Notes under the pieces: generated by a model
The model's input: the letters and a program-made list of their open reading frames with translations, nothing else
Told to the model about the DNA's origin: nothing
Database searches by the model: none
Source of the DNA: JAFEBO01 sp044221315
GTDB lineage: Bacteria; Planctomycetota; Phycisphaerae; Phycisphaerales; UBA1924
Direction: 5' to 3'
NCBI GenBank assembly: GCA_044221315.1
Contig: JBGAPK010000015.1
Span: 25,834-89,833 of the forward strand
Length of the DNA stretch: 64,000 bases
Made by a program: the position numbers and the translations under genes
Shown here: positions 1-8,079 of the stretch, one piece after another
Layout: each line of letters begins with the position of its first letter
How positions within the stretch are numbered: the stretch's first letter is position 1

Positions 1-195
1 GCCGGCAAGCGCCAGCACGATCCGCTTCCCCAGCCTTTCAATGCCGACAACACGCCGCCCCTCCACCGCCTCAACCGGCGGCTCGAATGTCCGCACCAGG
101 AACGGCCCCTTCACCCGCACGCGCGACAACGCCTTCCCGACGACCCGCGTCGAAAGCGCCCCCACATACGCCTCAATATCAGGAAGTTCCGGCAC
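1..195 (-). CDS. fpg: Formamidopyrimidine-DNA glycosylase, N-terminal part (cut by window edge)
   Basis: This is the first 65 codons of an Fpg/Nei base-excision repair glycosylase, which removes oxidised purines from DNA and nicks the abasic site. The start is a GTG followed at once by PELPDIEAY. The N-terminal Pro2 (Schiff-base nucleophile) and Glu3 are therefore in place, and Lys57 in the stretch LGKRIVL falls at the family's usual DNA-binding position. The helix-two-turn-helix and zinc finger lie beyond the window. No clear Shine-Dalgarno sequence is seen; the start is fixed by the obligatory proline after the initiator. Fpg versus Nei cannot be settled from this fragment, although PELPD and Lys57 favour Fpg. 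Confidence 0.86.
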   Translation of the reverse strand, partial: MPELPDIEAYVGALSTRVVGKALSRVRVKGPFLVRTFEPPVEAVEGRRVVGIERLGKRIVLALAG

Positions 196-241
196 ACCAA
201 CAGCCTACCGCGCCCCACCGCCGGATCGGCGCCGTTCTGCC

Positions 242-307
242 TAGTCGCTTTGCGGCTTTGCTGCCTTTATTTGCCGCTCTGCTGTTCTGCTGCTCTACTG
301 CTCTACC
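242..307 (-). repeat. Degenerate GCAAAGC/GCAGAGC short tandem array
   Basis: Read on the minus strand, the gap between the lipoprotein stop codon and the fpg start is a run of imperfect 8-9 base units such as GCAAAGCC, GCAAAGCG, GCAGAGCG and GTAGAGCA. The same kind of array follows the stop codons at 44581 and 54926 and lies at 46276. It has no open frame of its own. Confidence 0.5.
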
Positions 308-308
308 C

Positions 309-1466
309 CTACTTCTCCGCCGGTGCCGCCGCAAGCGCCGGGTCCGCGACGATGTTGATCGGCAGCACCGCCTCGCTCACTCCGCCGCTCACCTTGTCGC
401 GGATGATCACCTTCAGACTGTACGGCCCCACCGTCAGCGTCCGCGGCAACTCGATCATCTGCGTGATGAAGAAATCCCGACGCTTGTTCCGCGATCGCTC
501 GGTGACCGATTCTTCCGGCTTACGCCATGCCAGCATGCTCCCGTCGGCGTTGTAGAGCCGCAATTCCTGCGACAATTCGACCGACCAGCGGTCGCCGTTT
601 CCCCCGCTCTCGCCGGGCGATTGCAGATCGCGGTAGCCGTACTTCTCCACCTCGGTGTACACGATCAGCCGGTTGGACTGCCCGGCCATGAACATGGCGT
701 TGTCGAAGGGCTTGAATCGCCCGAAGGCCTCGACCTTGCTGCACAGTTCCGCGCGTGCGATCCGCACGCTCTGCGCGTTGTTGAGCGCCTCCATGCTCTT
801 GGCGAAAAGGGCCGCGACCCGGGCCGGATCCCCCGCCGCGCTCGGATCTCGGGCCAGCGATTCCAGCAACTCCCGCACCGACTCGACCGCCGCCCTTTCT
901 TTCTCCGAGAGCTTCTCCAGCGCCGGCAGCGAGGCCGAATCCGCACCACGCTCACGGGCGCTCAGCATCTCGAGCATCGCCAGCGCCAGATACTGCGGCA
1001 TCGCGCTCTCGGGATCGCCCGCCTTCTCGTTGATCGCCTTCCGAAGTTCTGCCGCGAGGGCGCGAACGCGATCCTGCGTCGATTGGTCCGCCTGTTTCGT
1101 CTGTGCGTTCAAACCGACACTCGGTGCGCCGGCATCGGGCGCGGGCTCTTCCGCCGGAGCGACCGCAACCGGCGCCGGCTCGGGCTTCTCTTCCGGCAGG
1201 CTCGCCTGCGTCAGCCGCGCCTCCGCCATCTTGCGCTGCCGCTCGGCCTGCGCCTTCTTCAATTCCTCCATGTCCAGCGCCGACTGCTGCATGAACTTCT
1301 GAAGGTCCTCGGCGCTCGGCTGATCGCCCTTCGCGAGCGCATTCAGCCCCGCGTTTACATCGCTCGGCTTGTTTGCCTGCGCCTTGCTCCCCGAACCCGC
1401 GCACCCCGCCAGTGCCGCCACTCCCGCAGCGACACCGACGTACACCCTGCACTTCGCGTTCCACAC
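309..1466 (-). CDS. Predicted lipoprotein, function unknown
   Basis: A 385-residue protein opens with a lipoprotein signal: a short basic stretch, a hydrophobic core VGVAAGVAALAGC, and a lipobox cysteine at about residue 22. The mature part starts with a Gly/Ser/Gln-rich linker, then an Ala/Glu/Lys-rich helical region (about residues 50-230), then a C-terminal part with alternating strands (about 260-380). I chose GTG at 1466 because it puts the signal peptide directly at the N-terminus; TTG at 1472 is nine bases from a GGAG and is an equally good start. The frame stays open to 1631, but that upstream part is repeat-derived. I do not recognise a family. It lies 165 bases downstream of the M24 peptidase on the same strand, so the two may be co-transcribed. 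Confidence 0.7.
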   Translation of the reverse strand: MWNAKCRVYVGVAAGVAALAGCAGSGSKAQANKPSDVNAGLNALAKGDQPSAEDLQKFMQQSALDMEELKKAQAERQRKMAEARLTQASLPEEKPEPAPVAVAPAEEPAPDAGAPSVGLNAQTKQADQSTQDRVRALAAELRKAINEKAGDPESAMPQYLALAMLEMLSARERGADSASLPALEKLSEKERAAVESVRELLESLARDPSAAGDPARVAALFAKSMEALNNAQSVRIARAELCSKVEAFGRFKPFDNAMFMAGQSNRLIVYTEVEKYGYRDLQSPGESGGNGDRWSVELSQELRLYNADGSMLAWRKPEESVTERSRNKRRDFFITQMIELPRTLTVGPYSLKVIIRDKVSGGVSEAVLPINIVADPALAAAPAEK

Positions 1467-1566
1467 CGTCAAAGCAACGCACTCCGAGAAAGGTCCTGCC
1501 GGAGATTCCACTCCGGGCGAAACCCATATCGGCCATTCCTGCGCAGACTGTGCAGCGGACCTCTGA

Positions 1567-1600
1567 AGCCCCCTCCCCGAGGGAGGGGATTGGGGGTGGC
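1567..1600 (+). repeat. Dispersed GC-rich palindromic repeat, copy 1
   Basis: The core is CCCCTCCCCGAGGGAGGGG followed by ATTGGGGGTGG. The inverted repeat CCCTCC..GGAGGG is followed by a G-rich tail. Related copies are at 20397, 20476, 26686, 45428 and 49516. This copy sits between the lipoprotein and the peptidase gene and is open in the lipoprotein frame. Confidence 0.72.
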
Positions 1601-1631
1601 AGTGCTTCGACCCTGCCAATGTGCCTCGCAC

Positions 1632-2879
1632 TTACCCGATCAAAACCGGCTCATCCTGCACGCAGCTCGTCACCTCGGGCCCCTTCACCGGATCAACATA
1701 CATATTGATCTCGTTCCGGACGCCGAACGAGGGCGTGCCCTTGCCGCAGACCTTCTCCGCGGCATCCGCCGGCAGGTACAGCCCCGGCTCGATCGTGAAA
1801 CCGATATCCGCCAACATCTCCCGCGTGTCGTGCGTCTCGAAGTTGTCGAGGTTCATCCCCATGCCGTGGACCATCACGCCCGGGCTCAGGCTATGCCCCG
1901 TGCGGTGCTTTACGAACGGCAGGAGCCCGTCCCGCTCAAAGACCCCACGCGCGGCATCGTCCAACTGCCAGCCCTGAATTGTCTTCTTTGCCTTCCACGA
2001 TTCCTGGGCCAGCCTTACCGACGCGTCCCGCGCGTTCCGCACGCTTTCAAACACTCGGCGCATCCCCGCCGGCACTTCCTTGCCCACATACCCCGTCCAC
2101 GTGATGTCCGAATACACATTCTCCTCGCCGTCTTTCGCCCCCTTCACCCGCGCCCACAGGTCGATCAGCACCCAATCACCCTTTCTTATCTGGGTGGGAG
2201 TCTGGGCCGTCGGCTCGTAGTGCGGGTCCGCCGCGTGGCCGTTCACACTCACGATCGGCCCGTCCGGCCACTCCAGCCCCTTCGCCTTGAACTCCGACCG
2301 AATCCACTCCGCCACCTCTAACTCGAACACGTCCTTGCCCGCGCGCATCTTCTCCGAGATGTACGCAAACGCCCCCGGCATGATCTCCCCGCAGACTTTG
2401 CTCGCCGTCGCGTGCTTCGCTCGCACTTCGGCCCCCCACCGCGCGACCGACACCTGCACCAGATTCGCGCTCGACACAACCTCAACCCCGAGCGACCGCA
2501 CCATCTCCACCACGCCGGCCGGGGCAATGTCCATCACCGGCAGCGAGTCCCCCGGCGAGTAATCCATCGCGATCCGCCCGAAACCTCCAACCTCCCGCGC
2601 CAACGTGGCGTGCAGGTCTTTCCATCCCGAGTACACCACGCGCCCGAGCCCCTTGGTGCTCTCCCCCGTCGCGAAGGCGCCTTCATCCAGGCTTTGGGAA
2701 ATCAGTTTCGCTTCCCCGCTCGCCGGCACGATCGCGAACGACCGGCGTGTGACGTGCCGCTTGCCCGGGAAGAGCCGCAGGAAGACCGAATTCGTATTCC
2801 GGAAGTCATGGAGCAGCCAGGCGTCGATCCGCCTGTCTCGCATGAATGTCTGGAGCTGATCGAGAGCGGCGTTCGGCAT
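1632..2879 (-). CDS. M24 family metallopeptidase (Xaa-Pro aminopeptidase-like)
   Basis: A 415-residue cytoplasmic protein of the creatinase/prolidase fold, expected to be a dimetal-dependent aminopeptidase that cleaves N-terminal X-Pro bonds. Residues 1-160 form the creatinase-like N-domain (DAWLLHDFRNTN, FAIVPASGE). The pita-bread catalytic domain follows, with metal-ligand regions at LIDLWARV and YSDITWTG (Asp ligands), HRTGHSLSPG and VHGMGMN (His), and FTIEPGLYL (Glu), with a final Glu expected in VRNEIN. The start has a good GGAGGA site five bases upstream. There is no signal peptide. The lipoprotein gene follows on the same strand. Exact substrate preference cannot be read from the sequence. 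Confidence 0.9.
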   Translation of the reverse strand: MPNAALDQLQTFMRDRRIDAWLLHDFRNTNSVFLRLFPGKRHVTRRSFAIVPASGEAKLISQSLDEGAFATGESTKGLGRVVYSGWKDLHATLAREVGGFGRIAMDYSPGDSLPVMDIAPAGVVEMVRSLGVEVVSSANLVQVSVARWGAEVRAKHATASKVCGEIMPGAFAYISEKMRAGKDVFELEVAEWIRSEFKAKGLEWPDGPIVSVNGHAADPHYEPTAQTPTQIRKGDWVLIDLWARVKGAKDGEENVYSDITWTGYVGKEVPAGMRRVFESVRNARDASVRLAQESWKAKKTIQGWQLDDAARGVFERDGLLPFVKHRTGHSLSPGVMVHGMGMNLDNFETHDTREMLADIGFTIEPGLYLPADAAEKVCGKGTPSFGVRNEINMYVDPVKGPEVTSCVQDEPVLIG

Positions 2880-3030
2880 TGATTCCTCCGCCAGATCCTA
2901 TCGGCCGCCGTTGGAGTCGTGGCAAACGCGACGGAACCTGGACCCTCAGGCATCTTTGAGGGGTGGCCCCTGAGTGGCGGGCACGAGCCGGCCTGGGTGC
3001 AGCGGGCGGGGAATCGAAGGAAGGAAGTCC

Positions 3031-4104
3031 ATGAGAATCATCCAACAGAGCGCGGTGGCATTGTCTTCGCTTGGAATTGCTTTGTGCGCCCCTGCGCAAG
3101 TCCTCGGACCCGACTTTGCCGCGTCCTATTCCATCCGGAGCCTCGGACCGATCCCCGGCGTGCCGAGCGCCATCGGCGGAATCACGTTCAAGTCCAATGA
3201 CCCCGATGTGCTCCTCGTGGGCGGGGCCGCGAACTCTACCGTCGGCGCCATCTACGCCGCCCGAGTGACGCGCGATGGCAGCGGCCAGATCAATGGCTTC
3301 GAAGGGCCCGCGGTGAAATACGCCAATGCACCCGGGATCGACGGCGGCATCGCTTACGGGCCCGGGAATGTCATCCTGTACACCACATGGCCCGACAACA
3401 CCGTCGGGGAGATCAAGCCCGGAGGCTCCGGACCCAGCAAGAGCGTGAAATTGAACGCCCTCGGCGTCGCAAACTCTGTCGGAGCGATTGCGATTGTCCC
3501 GCCGGGCTTTCCGGGCGCGGGCCGTCTCAAGCTCACTTCCTACAACGCTTCTCTCTGGTACGACACCGCTCTCTCGCCCGACGGCTCGGGAACCTTTGAC
3601 GTCAGCTCGCCGAGTCCATCTATTGCAATCGCCTCCGGACCCGAGGGCATCGTCTTCGTCGAGGGAGGTAACCCGGGCTTCCCTCAGCCATCGATCCTGG
3701 TTTCCTGCTATGGGCTCGGCCAGATCGTCACCTACCAGATCAACGCCAACGGAGACCCGATCACCTCCACCCTGCGCCAATTCATCACCGGCCTGAGCAC
3801 CGCCGAGGGCGGCACCCGCGACCCGCGCACGGGCCACTACCTCTTCTCGACCTTTTCCATCGGAAATCAGGTAATCGTCGTCAGCGGATTCTCCGCGGGT
3901 GCAAACTGCCCCGGCGATCTCAACCACGACGCCCTCGTCGACGACTCTGATTTCGTCGTCTTCGCCCAGGCTTACAACCTGCTCGACTGCGCCGATCCGG
4001 CCATGCCGGCTGGTTGCCCTGCCGATCTCAACCACGATCAGGTCGTCGATGATGCTGACTTCGTGCTCTTTGCAGTTGCATACAACAAGCTCGTCTGTGA
4101 TTGA
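3031..4104 (+). CDS. Secreted propeller-like protein with C-terminal cysteine/EF-hand module
   Basis: A 357-residue exported protein. A Sec signal peptide (MRIIQQSAVALSSLGIALCAPAQ) is preceded by a strong GAAGGAAGGA site, which decides this start over in-frame codons upstream. Residues about 35-285 repeat strand-turn units (DPDVLLVGG, YGPGNVILY, GPEGIVFVEGG, GGTRDPRTGHYLFS) that look like blades of a beta-propeller; no catalytic motif is visible. The last 65 residues are two EF-hand-like loops (DLNHDALVDDSDF and DLNHDQVVDDADF) bracketed by four cysteines and joined by a DPAMPAGCP linker. The next gene is a close tandem paralogue. The tail resembles dockerin calcium loops, but no cohesin partner is in the window, so surface attachment is inference. 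Confidence 0.82.
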   Translation: MRIIQQSAVALSSLGIALCAPAQVLGPDFAASYSIRSLGPIPGVPSAIGGITFKSNDPDVLLVGGAANSTVGAIYAARVTRDGSGQINGFEGPAVKYANAPGIDGGIAYGPGNVILYTTWPDNTVGEIKPGGSGPSKSVKLNALGVANSVGAIAIVPPGFPGAGRLKLTSYNASLWYDTALSPDGSGTFDVSSPSPSIAIASGPEGIVFVEGGNPGFPQPSILVSCYGLGQIVTYQINANGDPITSTLRQFITGLSTAEGGTRDPRTGHYLFSTFSIGNQVIVVSGFSAGANCPGDLNHDALVDDSDFVVFAQAYNLLDCADPAMPAGCPADLNHDQVVDDADFVLFAVAYNKLVCD

Positions 4105-4117
4105 GCAGCGGCACCGT

Positions 4118-4189
4118 GAGAATGTGTTCAGGCTTCATTCCCAGCCCGTTATTCGAGCGCTGAATTCTGATGAAGCCTGAGGCATTCTC
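4118..4189. other. Long inverted repeat between the two paralogues
   Basis: Arms of 21 and 20 bases (4118-4138 and 4170-4189) pair almost fully: GAGAATG and TCAGGCTTCAT on the left oppose ATGAAGCCTGA and CATTCTC on the right, with small internal loops and a 31-base apical loop. An outer GCAGCG/CGCTGC pair can extend it. No T-tract follows, so it is not a classical terminator; a processing or stability structure is possible. Confidence 0.42.
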
Positions 4190-4315
4190 CGCTGCGTGGC
4201 GGGAACAGGCCCCTCGCGTGGTTATCTGCCCTGAAATCAAGCATGTTTTCCCTTGATCCGGGGACCCAAATCGAGAGAATGGAATCTAACCCCTCGGGGC
4301 ATGGGAAACCAACAC

Positions 4316-5395
4316 ATGACGATTCGTGCTTTCGCTGTCTCCGCTGGCGCGTTTTGCCTCTCGGCGCCCGCCATCGCCCAGACCATTAACCCCGACTTTG
4401 GCGGCTGCTACGGCATCCGCCACTTGGGACTGGTTCCCGGAGTTCCCTTCAACTACGGCGGCATCGCCTTCAAGCACGATGATCCTGATCTGCTGCTCAT
4501 CGGCGGCCACGCCAACAACGCCGACGCCGCGATCTACTCGATCCGAGTGACGCGCGATGTCGACGGCGCGATCGACGGGTTCGACGGAAGCGCCGTGGTC
4601 TACGCTGGGGCTCCCTTCATCGACGGCGGACTGACCTACGGCCCGGGCAACGTGCTCTTCTTCTCGACGTACTCCAACAACATGGTCAGCCAGCTCAAGC
4701 TCGGCTCAACCGGTCCCGACAAGACCACAAACATGGACACGGTGGTGAATCCTTCGCTGGGCTCGCTTCAGTTCGTGCCGCCGGGATTTCCCGGCGCGGG
4801 CCGCCTGAAGATCGCGTCGTACACGTTCAGCCAGTGGGCGGACCTCTCCTATTCGCCCGATGGCCTGGGCACGTTCAATCTCGGCACCACCGCCAACACC
4901 CTCATTTCGTTTGTGGACGGCGGGGGCGGAACCGGACCAGAGGGAATCGTGTACGTCCAGCCCGGCAACCCGGGCATCACCAAGCACTCTGTTCTCATTT
5001 CCGAGTACGGACGCGGCGTCGTCGCCTGCTACGAAGTGAACGCCACCGGCGACCCGATCGTCGCCACCCGACGCGAACTGGTGATCGGCCTCTTCGGTGC
5101 AGAAGGCGGCACCCGCGATCCACGCACCGGCCACTTCATGTTCTCCACCTTCGGCGGCGGAAGCGACGTCGTTGTCGTCACCGGGTTCAATTTCAACTGC
5201 CGCCCGAACATCAACGGCGACTGCTACACCGACGATGCCGACTTCGTCTTGTTCGCTCCCATGTACGACCTCCTCGACTGCGCCGAGCCGGCCATGCCCG
5301 CGGGTTGCCCGGCCGACTTCAATGACGATGGATTGGTGGACGACTCTGACTTCGTGATCTTCGCCGCGGCGTACGACCGGCTGATCTGCCAGTAG
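4316..5395 (+). CDS. Secreted propeller-like protein with EF-hand module, tandem paralogue
   Basis: A 359-residue exported protein that matches the preceding gene along its whole length: the same NPDFGGCYGIRHLG opening of the mature part, the same YGPGNVLFF and GGTRDPRTGHFMFS blades, and the same double EF-hand tail with four cysteines (DADFVLF, DDSDFVIF). ATG at 4316 puts MTIRAFAVSAGAFCLSAPAIAQ as the signal peptide. ATG at 4301, five codons earlier, is also possible, and neither has a strong ribosome site. The first EF loop (NINGDCYTDDADF) is less canonical than in its neighbour. The pair is evidently a tandem duplication that has diverged. No enzymatic motif is seen; a calcium-stabilised extracellular or envelope role is inferred. 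Confidence 0.82.
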   Translation: MTIRAFAVSAGAFCLSAPAIAQTINPDFGGCYGIRHLGLVPGVPFNYGGIAFKHDDPDLLLIGGHANNADAAIYSIRVTRDVDGAIDGFDGSAVVYAGAPFIDGGLTYGPGNVLFFSTYSNNMVSQLKLGSTGPDKTTNMDTVVNPSLGSLQFVPPGFPGAGRLKIASYTFSQWADLSYSPDGLGTFNLGTTANTLISFVDGGGGTGPEGIVYVQPGNPGITKHSVLISEYGRGVVACYEVNATGDPIVATRRELVIGLFGAEGGTRDPRTGHFMFSTFGGGSDVVVVTGFNFNCRPNINGDCYTDDADFVLFAPMYDLLDCAEPAMPAGCPADFNDDGLVDDSDFVIFAAAYDRLICQ

Positions 5396-5569
5396 CCTCG
5401 CGCTCCTTGCGGGTTGAAACTCTCCGCTCACTCCGGATCCAATTCGGCGAACTTCCGCTCGTCCGGCCGCATATCATTTTCGGTCGCGTCACCCCCGCGG
5501 CACAAAGACATCTCGCACCGGCCAGGGGGGCTTGGCCAGAATCGGCGGAATACCGCCGGAGATCGCACC

Positions 5570-6778
5570 ATGGCCAAGAACTCCAAGAACACCTGGACCA
5601 AGAAACAACTCCTTTCCCGCCCCATCGATCACATCGATATCACCGCCTTCGATGCCCGCGTCATCATCGACTCCTATCGCGACATGGCATACACCAGCCG
5701 CACGCTCGCCAACGCGGCAGACATCTACTCGATGATGCTCAAGGACAAGGACTGCGCCGTCATCCTGACCCTCGCCGGCTCGCTCATCTCCGCCGGCCTC
5801 AAGAAGGCCATCGTGACGCTGCTCGAGAACAACATGGTCGATGCCATCGTCTCGACCGGCGCCAACATCGTCGACCAGGACTTCTTCGAGGGCCTGGGCT
5901 TCAAGCACTACATCGCCCCCGGATCGCCGGAAGCCCCGCCTGTCGATGACATGACCCTCCGCAACTGGATGATCGACCGTATCTACGACACCTACATCAA
6001 CGAGGACGACCTCCGCGACTGCGATGCCGCGACCTACGAGATCTTCAACCAGTTCGCGCCCGGCGCGTACAGCAGCCGCGAGTTCATCGAGGCGATGGGC
6101 AAGTACCTCGCAGAGAATCACCCGAAGAACGAGTCGCTCGTCAAGACCGCTTACCAGAAGCGCGTTCCGATCTTCTGCCCCGCCTTCAGCGACTGCTCCG
6201 CCGGCTTCGGCATCGTGCTGCAGCAGACCGAAGCGATCGAACAGGGCCGTGGCCAGGTCGCCTTCGACTCGGGCAAGGACTTCCGCGAACTGACCGACAT
6301 CAAGCTCGCCTGCAAAGACACCGGACTCCTCATGCTGGGCGGCGGCGTCCCCAAGAACTTCGCGCAGGACATCGTGGTTGCCGCCGAACTCCTGAACGAA
6401 CGCAAGGGCGGCAAAGCCCGCGGCGACATCGGCATGCACAAGTACGCCATCCAGATGACCGTCGCCGACAGCCGCGACGGCGCCCTCTCCGGCTCGACCC
6501 TCCGCGAAGCCTGCTCCTGGGGCAAGGTCGATGTCGTCCACGAGCAGATGGTCTTCGGCGAACTCTCCGCCCTCTTCCCCATCCTCGCCAGCGACGCCTA
6601 CCACCGCGCCGAGTGGAAGAAGCGCAAGGCCTTCAAGTTCGCCGACATGTACGCCAAGCAGGAGGCCGAGCGCCTGCTCCGCGAGATCAAGATCAAGAAC
6701 GCGAAGAAGACCGTCGCCGCAGTCGGACGCGAACGGGTCACCCACATCGCCAGCAAGAAACTCGCTGCGGCACGCTGA
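5570..6778 (+). CDS. Deoxyhypusine synthase-like protein
   Basis: A 402-residue protein of the deoxyhypusine/homospermidine synthase fold, an NAD-dependent family that transfers the aminobutyl group of spermidine. Visible family features are the NAD-fold segment around ILTLAGSLISAGLKK and STGANIVDQD, the PIFCPAFSDCSAGFG segment matching the eukaryotic PIFSPALTDGS region, the LMLGGGVPKN glycine loop, and REACSWGKVD, whose lysine corresponds to the catalytic lysine that forms the imine with the aminobutyl group. I start at ATG 5570 with GGAG 12 bases upstream, because the open frame before it has no family similarity. No eIF5A gene is near and bacteria lack hypusine, so the acceptor is probably a small polyamine or an unknown protein. 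A terminator follows. Confidence 0.88.
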   Translation: MAKNSKNTWTKKQLLSRPIDHIDITAFDARVIIDSYRDMAYTSRTLANAADIYSMMLKDKDCAVILTLAGSLISAGLKKAIVTLLENNMVDAIVSTGANIVDQDFFEGLGFKHYIAPGSPEAPPVDDMTLRNWMIDRIYDTYINEDDLRDCDAATYEIFNQFAPGAYSSREFIEAMGKYLAENHPKNESLVKTAYQKRVPIFCPAFSDCSAGFGIVLQQTEAIEQGRGQVAFDSGKDFRELTDIKLACKDTGLLMLGGGVPKNFAQDIVVAAELLNERKGGKARGDIGMHKYAIQMTVADSRDGALSGSTLREACSWGKVDVVHEQMVFGELSALFPILASDAYHRAEWKKRKAFKFADMYAKQEAERLLREIKIKNAKKTVAAVGRERVTHIASKKLAAAR

Positions 6779-6805
6779 TCGGTTTAGAACATCCCAAATC
6801 TCCAG

Positions 6806-6836
6806 GAGCGGGGCCTTCGAGGTCCCGCTCTTTCTC
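6806..6836 (+). terminator. Rho-independent terminator after the deoxyhypusine synthase-like gene
   Basis: The stem GAGCGGG..CCCGCTC with inner GCC/GGT pairing and a TTCG tetraloop is followed directly by TTTCTCTT. It lies 28 bases after the stop codon. Confidence 0.75.
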
Positions 6837-6848
6837 TTGGTGGCATGC

Positions 6849-7852
6849 TCACTTGGGTGCAGCGGCACATGCCTCAGACACTTTCCTCCACTCATCTGCC
6901 TTCGCCTCGAAGCCTTTCCCGGGCTCCGCTGCGGTCCACGCCTCGTACAACTCCTGGAGCGCTCGGGTGCAGTTGCGGGTCGATTTCTTGTTGGGTCCGA
7001 GCGCCTTGCTGAGCATCGCATGCGCTTCGAGCAGCCGCGTCTCGCCTGCACTCCGCTGTCCCGTCGCGGCTTGGGCACTTCCCAGATGAGTGAGAAACTG
7101 ACCCAGCCGCGCCGCCATGTTTCCGACGAACATCCGGCGTGCCGCACCCTCGGCGGGACCGAGCAGCGCGATCACCTCCGCGTGCTTTTTCTGGGTGATG
7201 AGCAATCCTGCAAGGCTGTTGTACGAGATCAGCGTGTCGATGCTGTCGTCGCCGAAGAGCCTCCGCTGCTTCTCGAGCGCCTCGCGCGAGAACGGCTCGG
7301 CCTCCGCATACTTCCCCTGCGACTGGAGCAGGATGTCCAGTTCGCTGATCGAGATCAGCGTGCGCGGGTGGCTGTCGCCCAGCACCCGGCGCATCTTCTC
7401 CGCCGACTCTCTCGCAAGCGGCTCGGCCTCCGCCAGTTTGTTCTGCCCCTGGAGCGCCGCCTGCCGTCCGCCAATCGCCTCCAGGGTGCCCGGCGCGTCC
7501 TCGACACGCACTTCGCGGGAAAGCCGCAGAACCTCGCGGAACATCGCCTCCGACTCGGCCGGTTTGCCCTGGGCCTTGAGCAGTGCGCCGACGCTCGCCA
7601 TCGACTTCCTGGTGATATTGTGCTTCTCGCCCAGCGTTCGGCTTCGTGCGATTTCAGAAGTTTGATGCATACCTCGTTCACAAAGGCCGTCGGCTGCAGC
7701 GTGGGCCCTCCCGGCCGGTCCCTGAACATGTGCCCCGCAATCGCCCGCAATTCGTTGTCGGCGACGCTCATCAGTTCATTGGTGGCGGCATCGTCGCCAG
7801 ACTTGATCCGGTCGAGCAAAACGGTGACGTTGGGCCTTCCCTCGTTGGCCAT
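6849..7852 (-). pseudogene. Remnant of an ECF sigma factor / TPR Ser-Thr kinase module joined by deletion
   Basis: Reading leftward from ATG 7852, the first 65 or so codons are the N-terminus of an ECF sigma factor of the planctomycete type: region-2 helices ending in TLQPTAFVNEV, parallel to TLQPTALVHEA in the intact sigma at 32005. Near 7660 the similarity switches to another frame that runs to 6849 and matches the C-terminal TPR part of the kinase at 29180 (for example EAEPFSREALEKQ, SLAGLLITQKK, LYEAWTAAEPGKGF against LYTAWNTAQPGKGY). Sigma regions 2-4, the kinase domain and the membrane segment are all missing. One deletion that joined the two genes out of frame explains this. The TPR part keeps an ATG at 7670, so expression of a 273-residue fragment cannot be excluded. 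Confidence 0.78.
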
Positions 7853-8079
7853 AAAGTCGCGTGGCCGAGGCCCGGGCTCCCCCAAAGACGCGTTCCAGAC
7901 GGTCCTTCAGAATTTACCACAAACCTTTGCGCCGCCCCCCCGGAATTCCCGTTGCTCCAGACGAAGGGCACCGCGGCAACCGCCAATTGCCCGGAATGTC
8001 CGAATTCCCGCTCCAACACGTCGGAAACGGGTTCGGCGCGGCCAACCAACGGGCCAACAGGCCAGAAAGAGTCGCAGCC

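Noticed and set aside
87..2321. A 744-codon plus-strand frame over fpg, the lipoprotein and the M24 peptidase
   Set aside because: Arg/His/Leu/Pro-rich shadow of three recognisable minus-strand genes.
5489..7147. Long minus-strand frame antisense to the deoxyhypusine synthase-like gene (552 codons), and similar long antisense frames at 20863-22698, 11809-13566 and 2806-4035
   Set aside because: They mirror high-GC codon bias of genes with clear domains and signals on the other strand; their translations are Asp/Val/Gly/Ala-rich without domains or ribosome sites.
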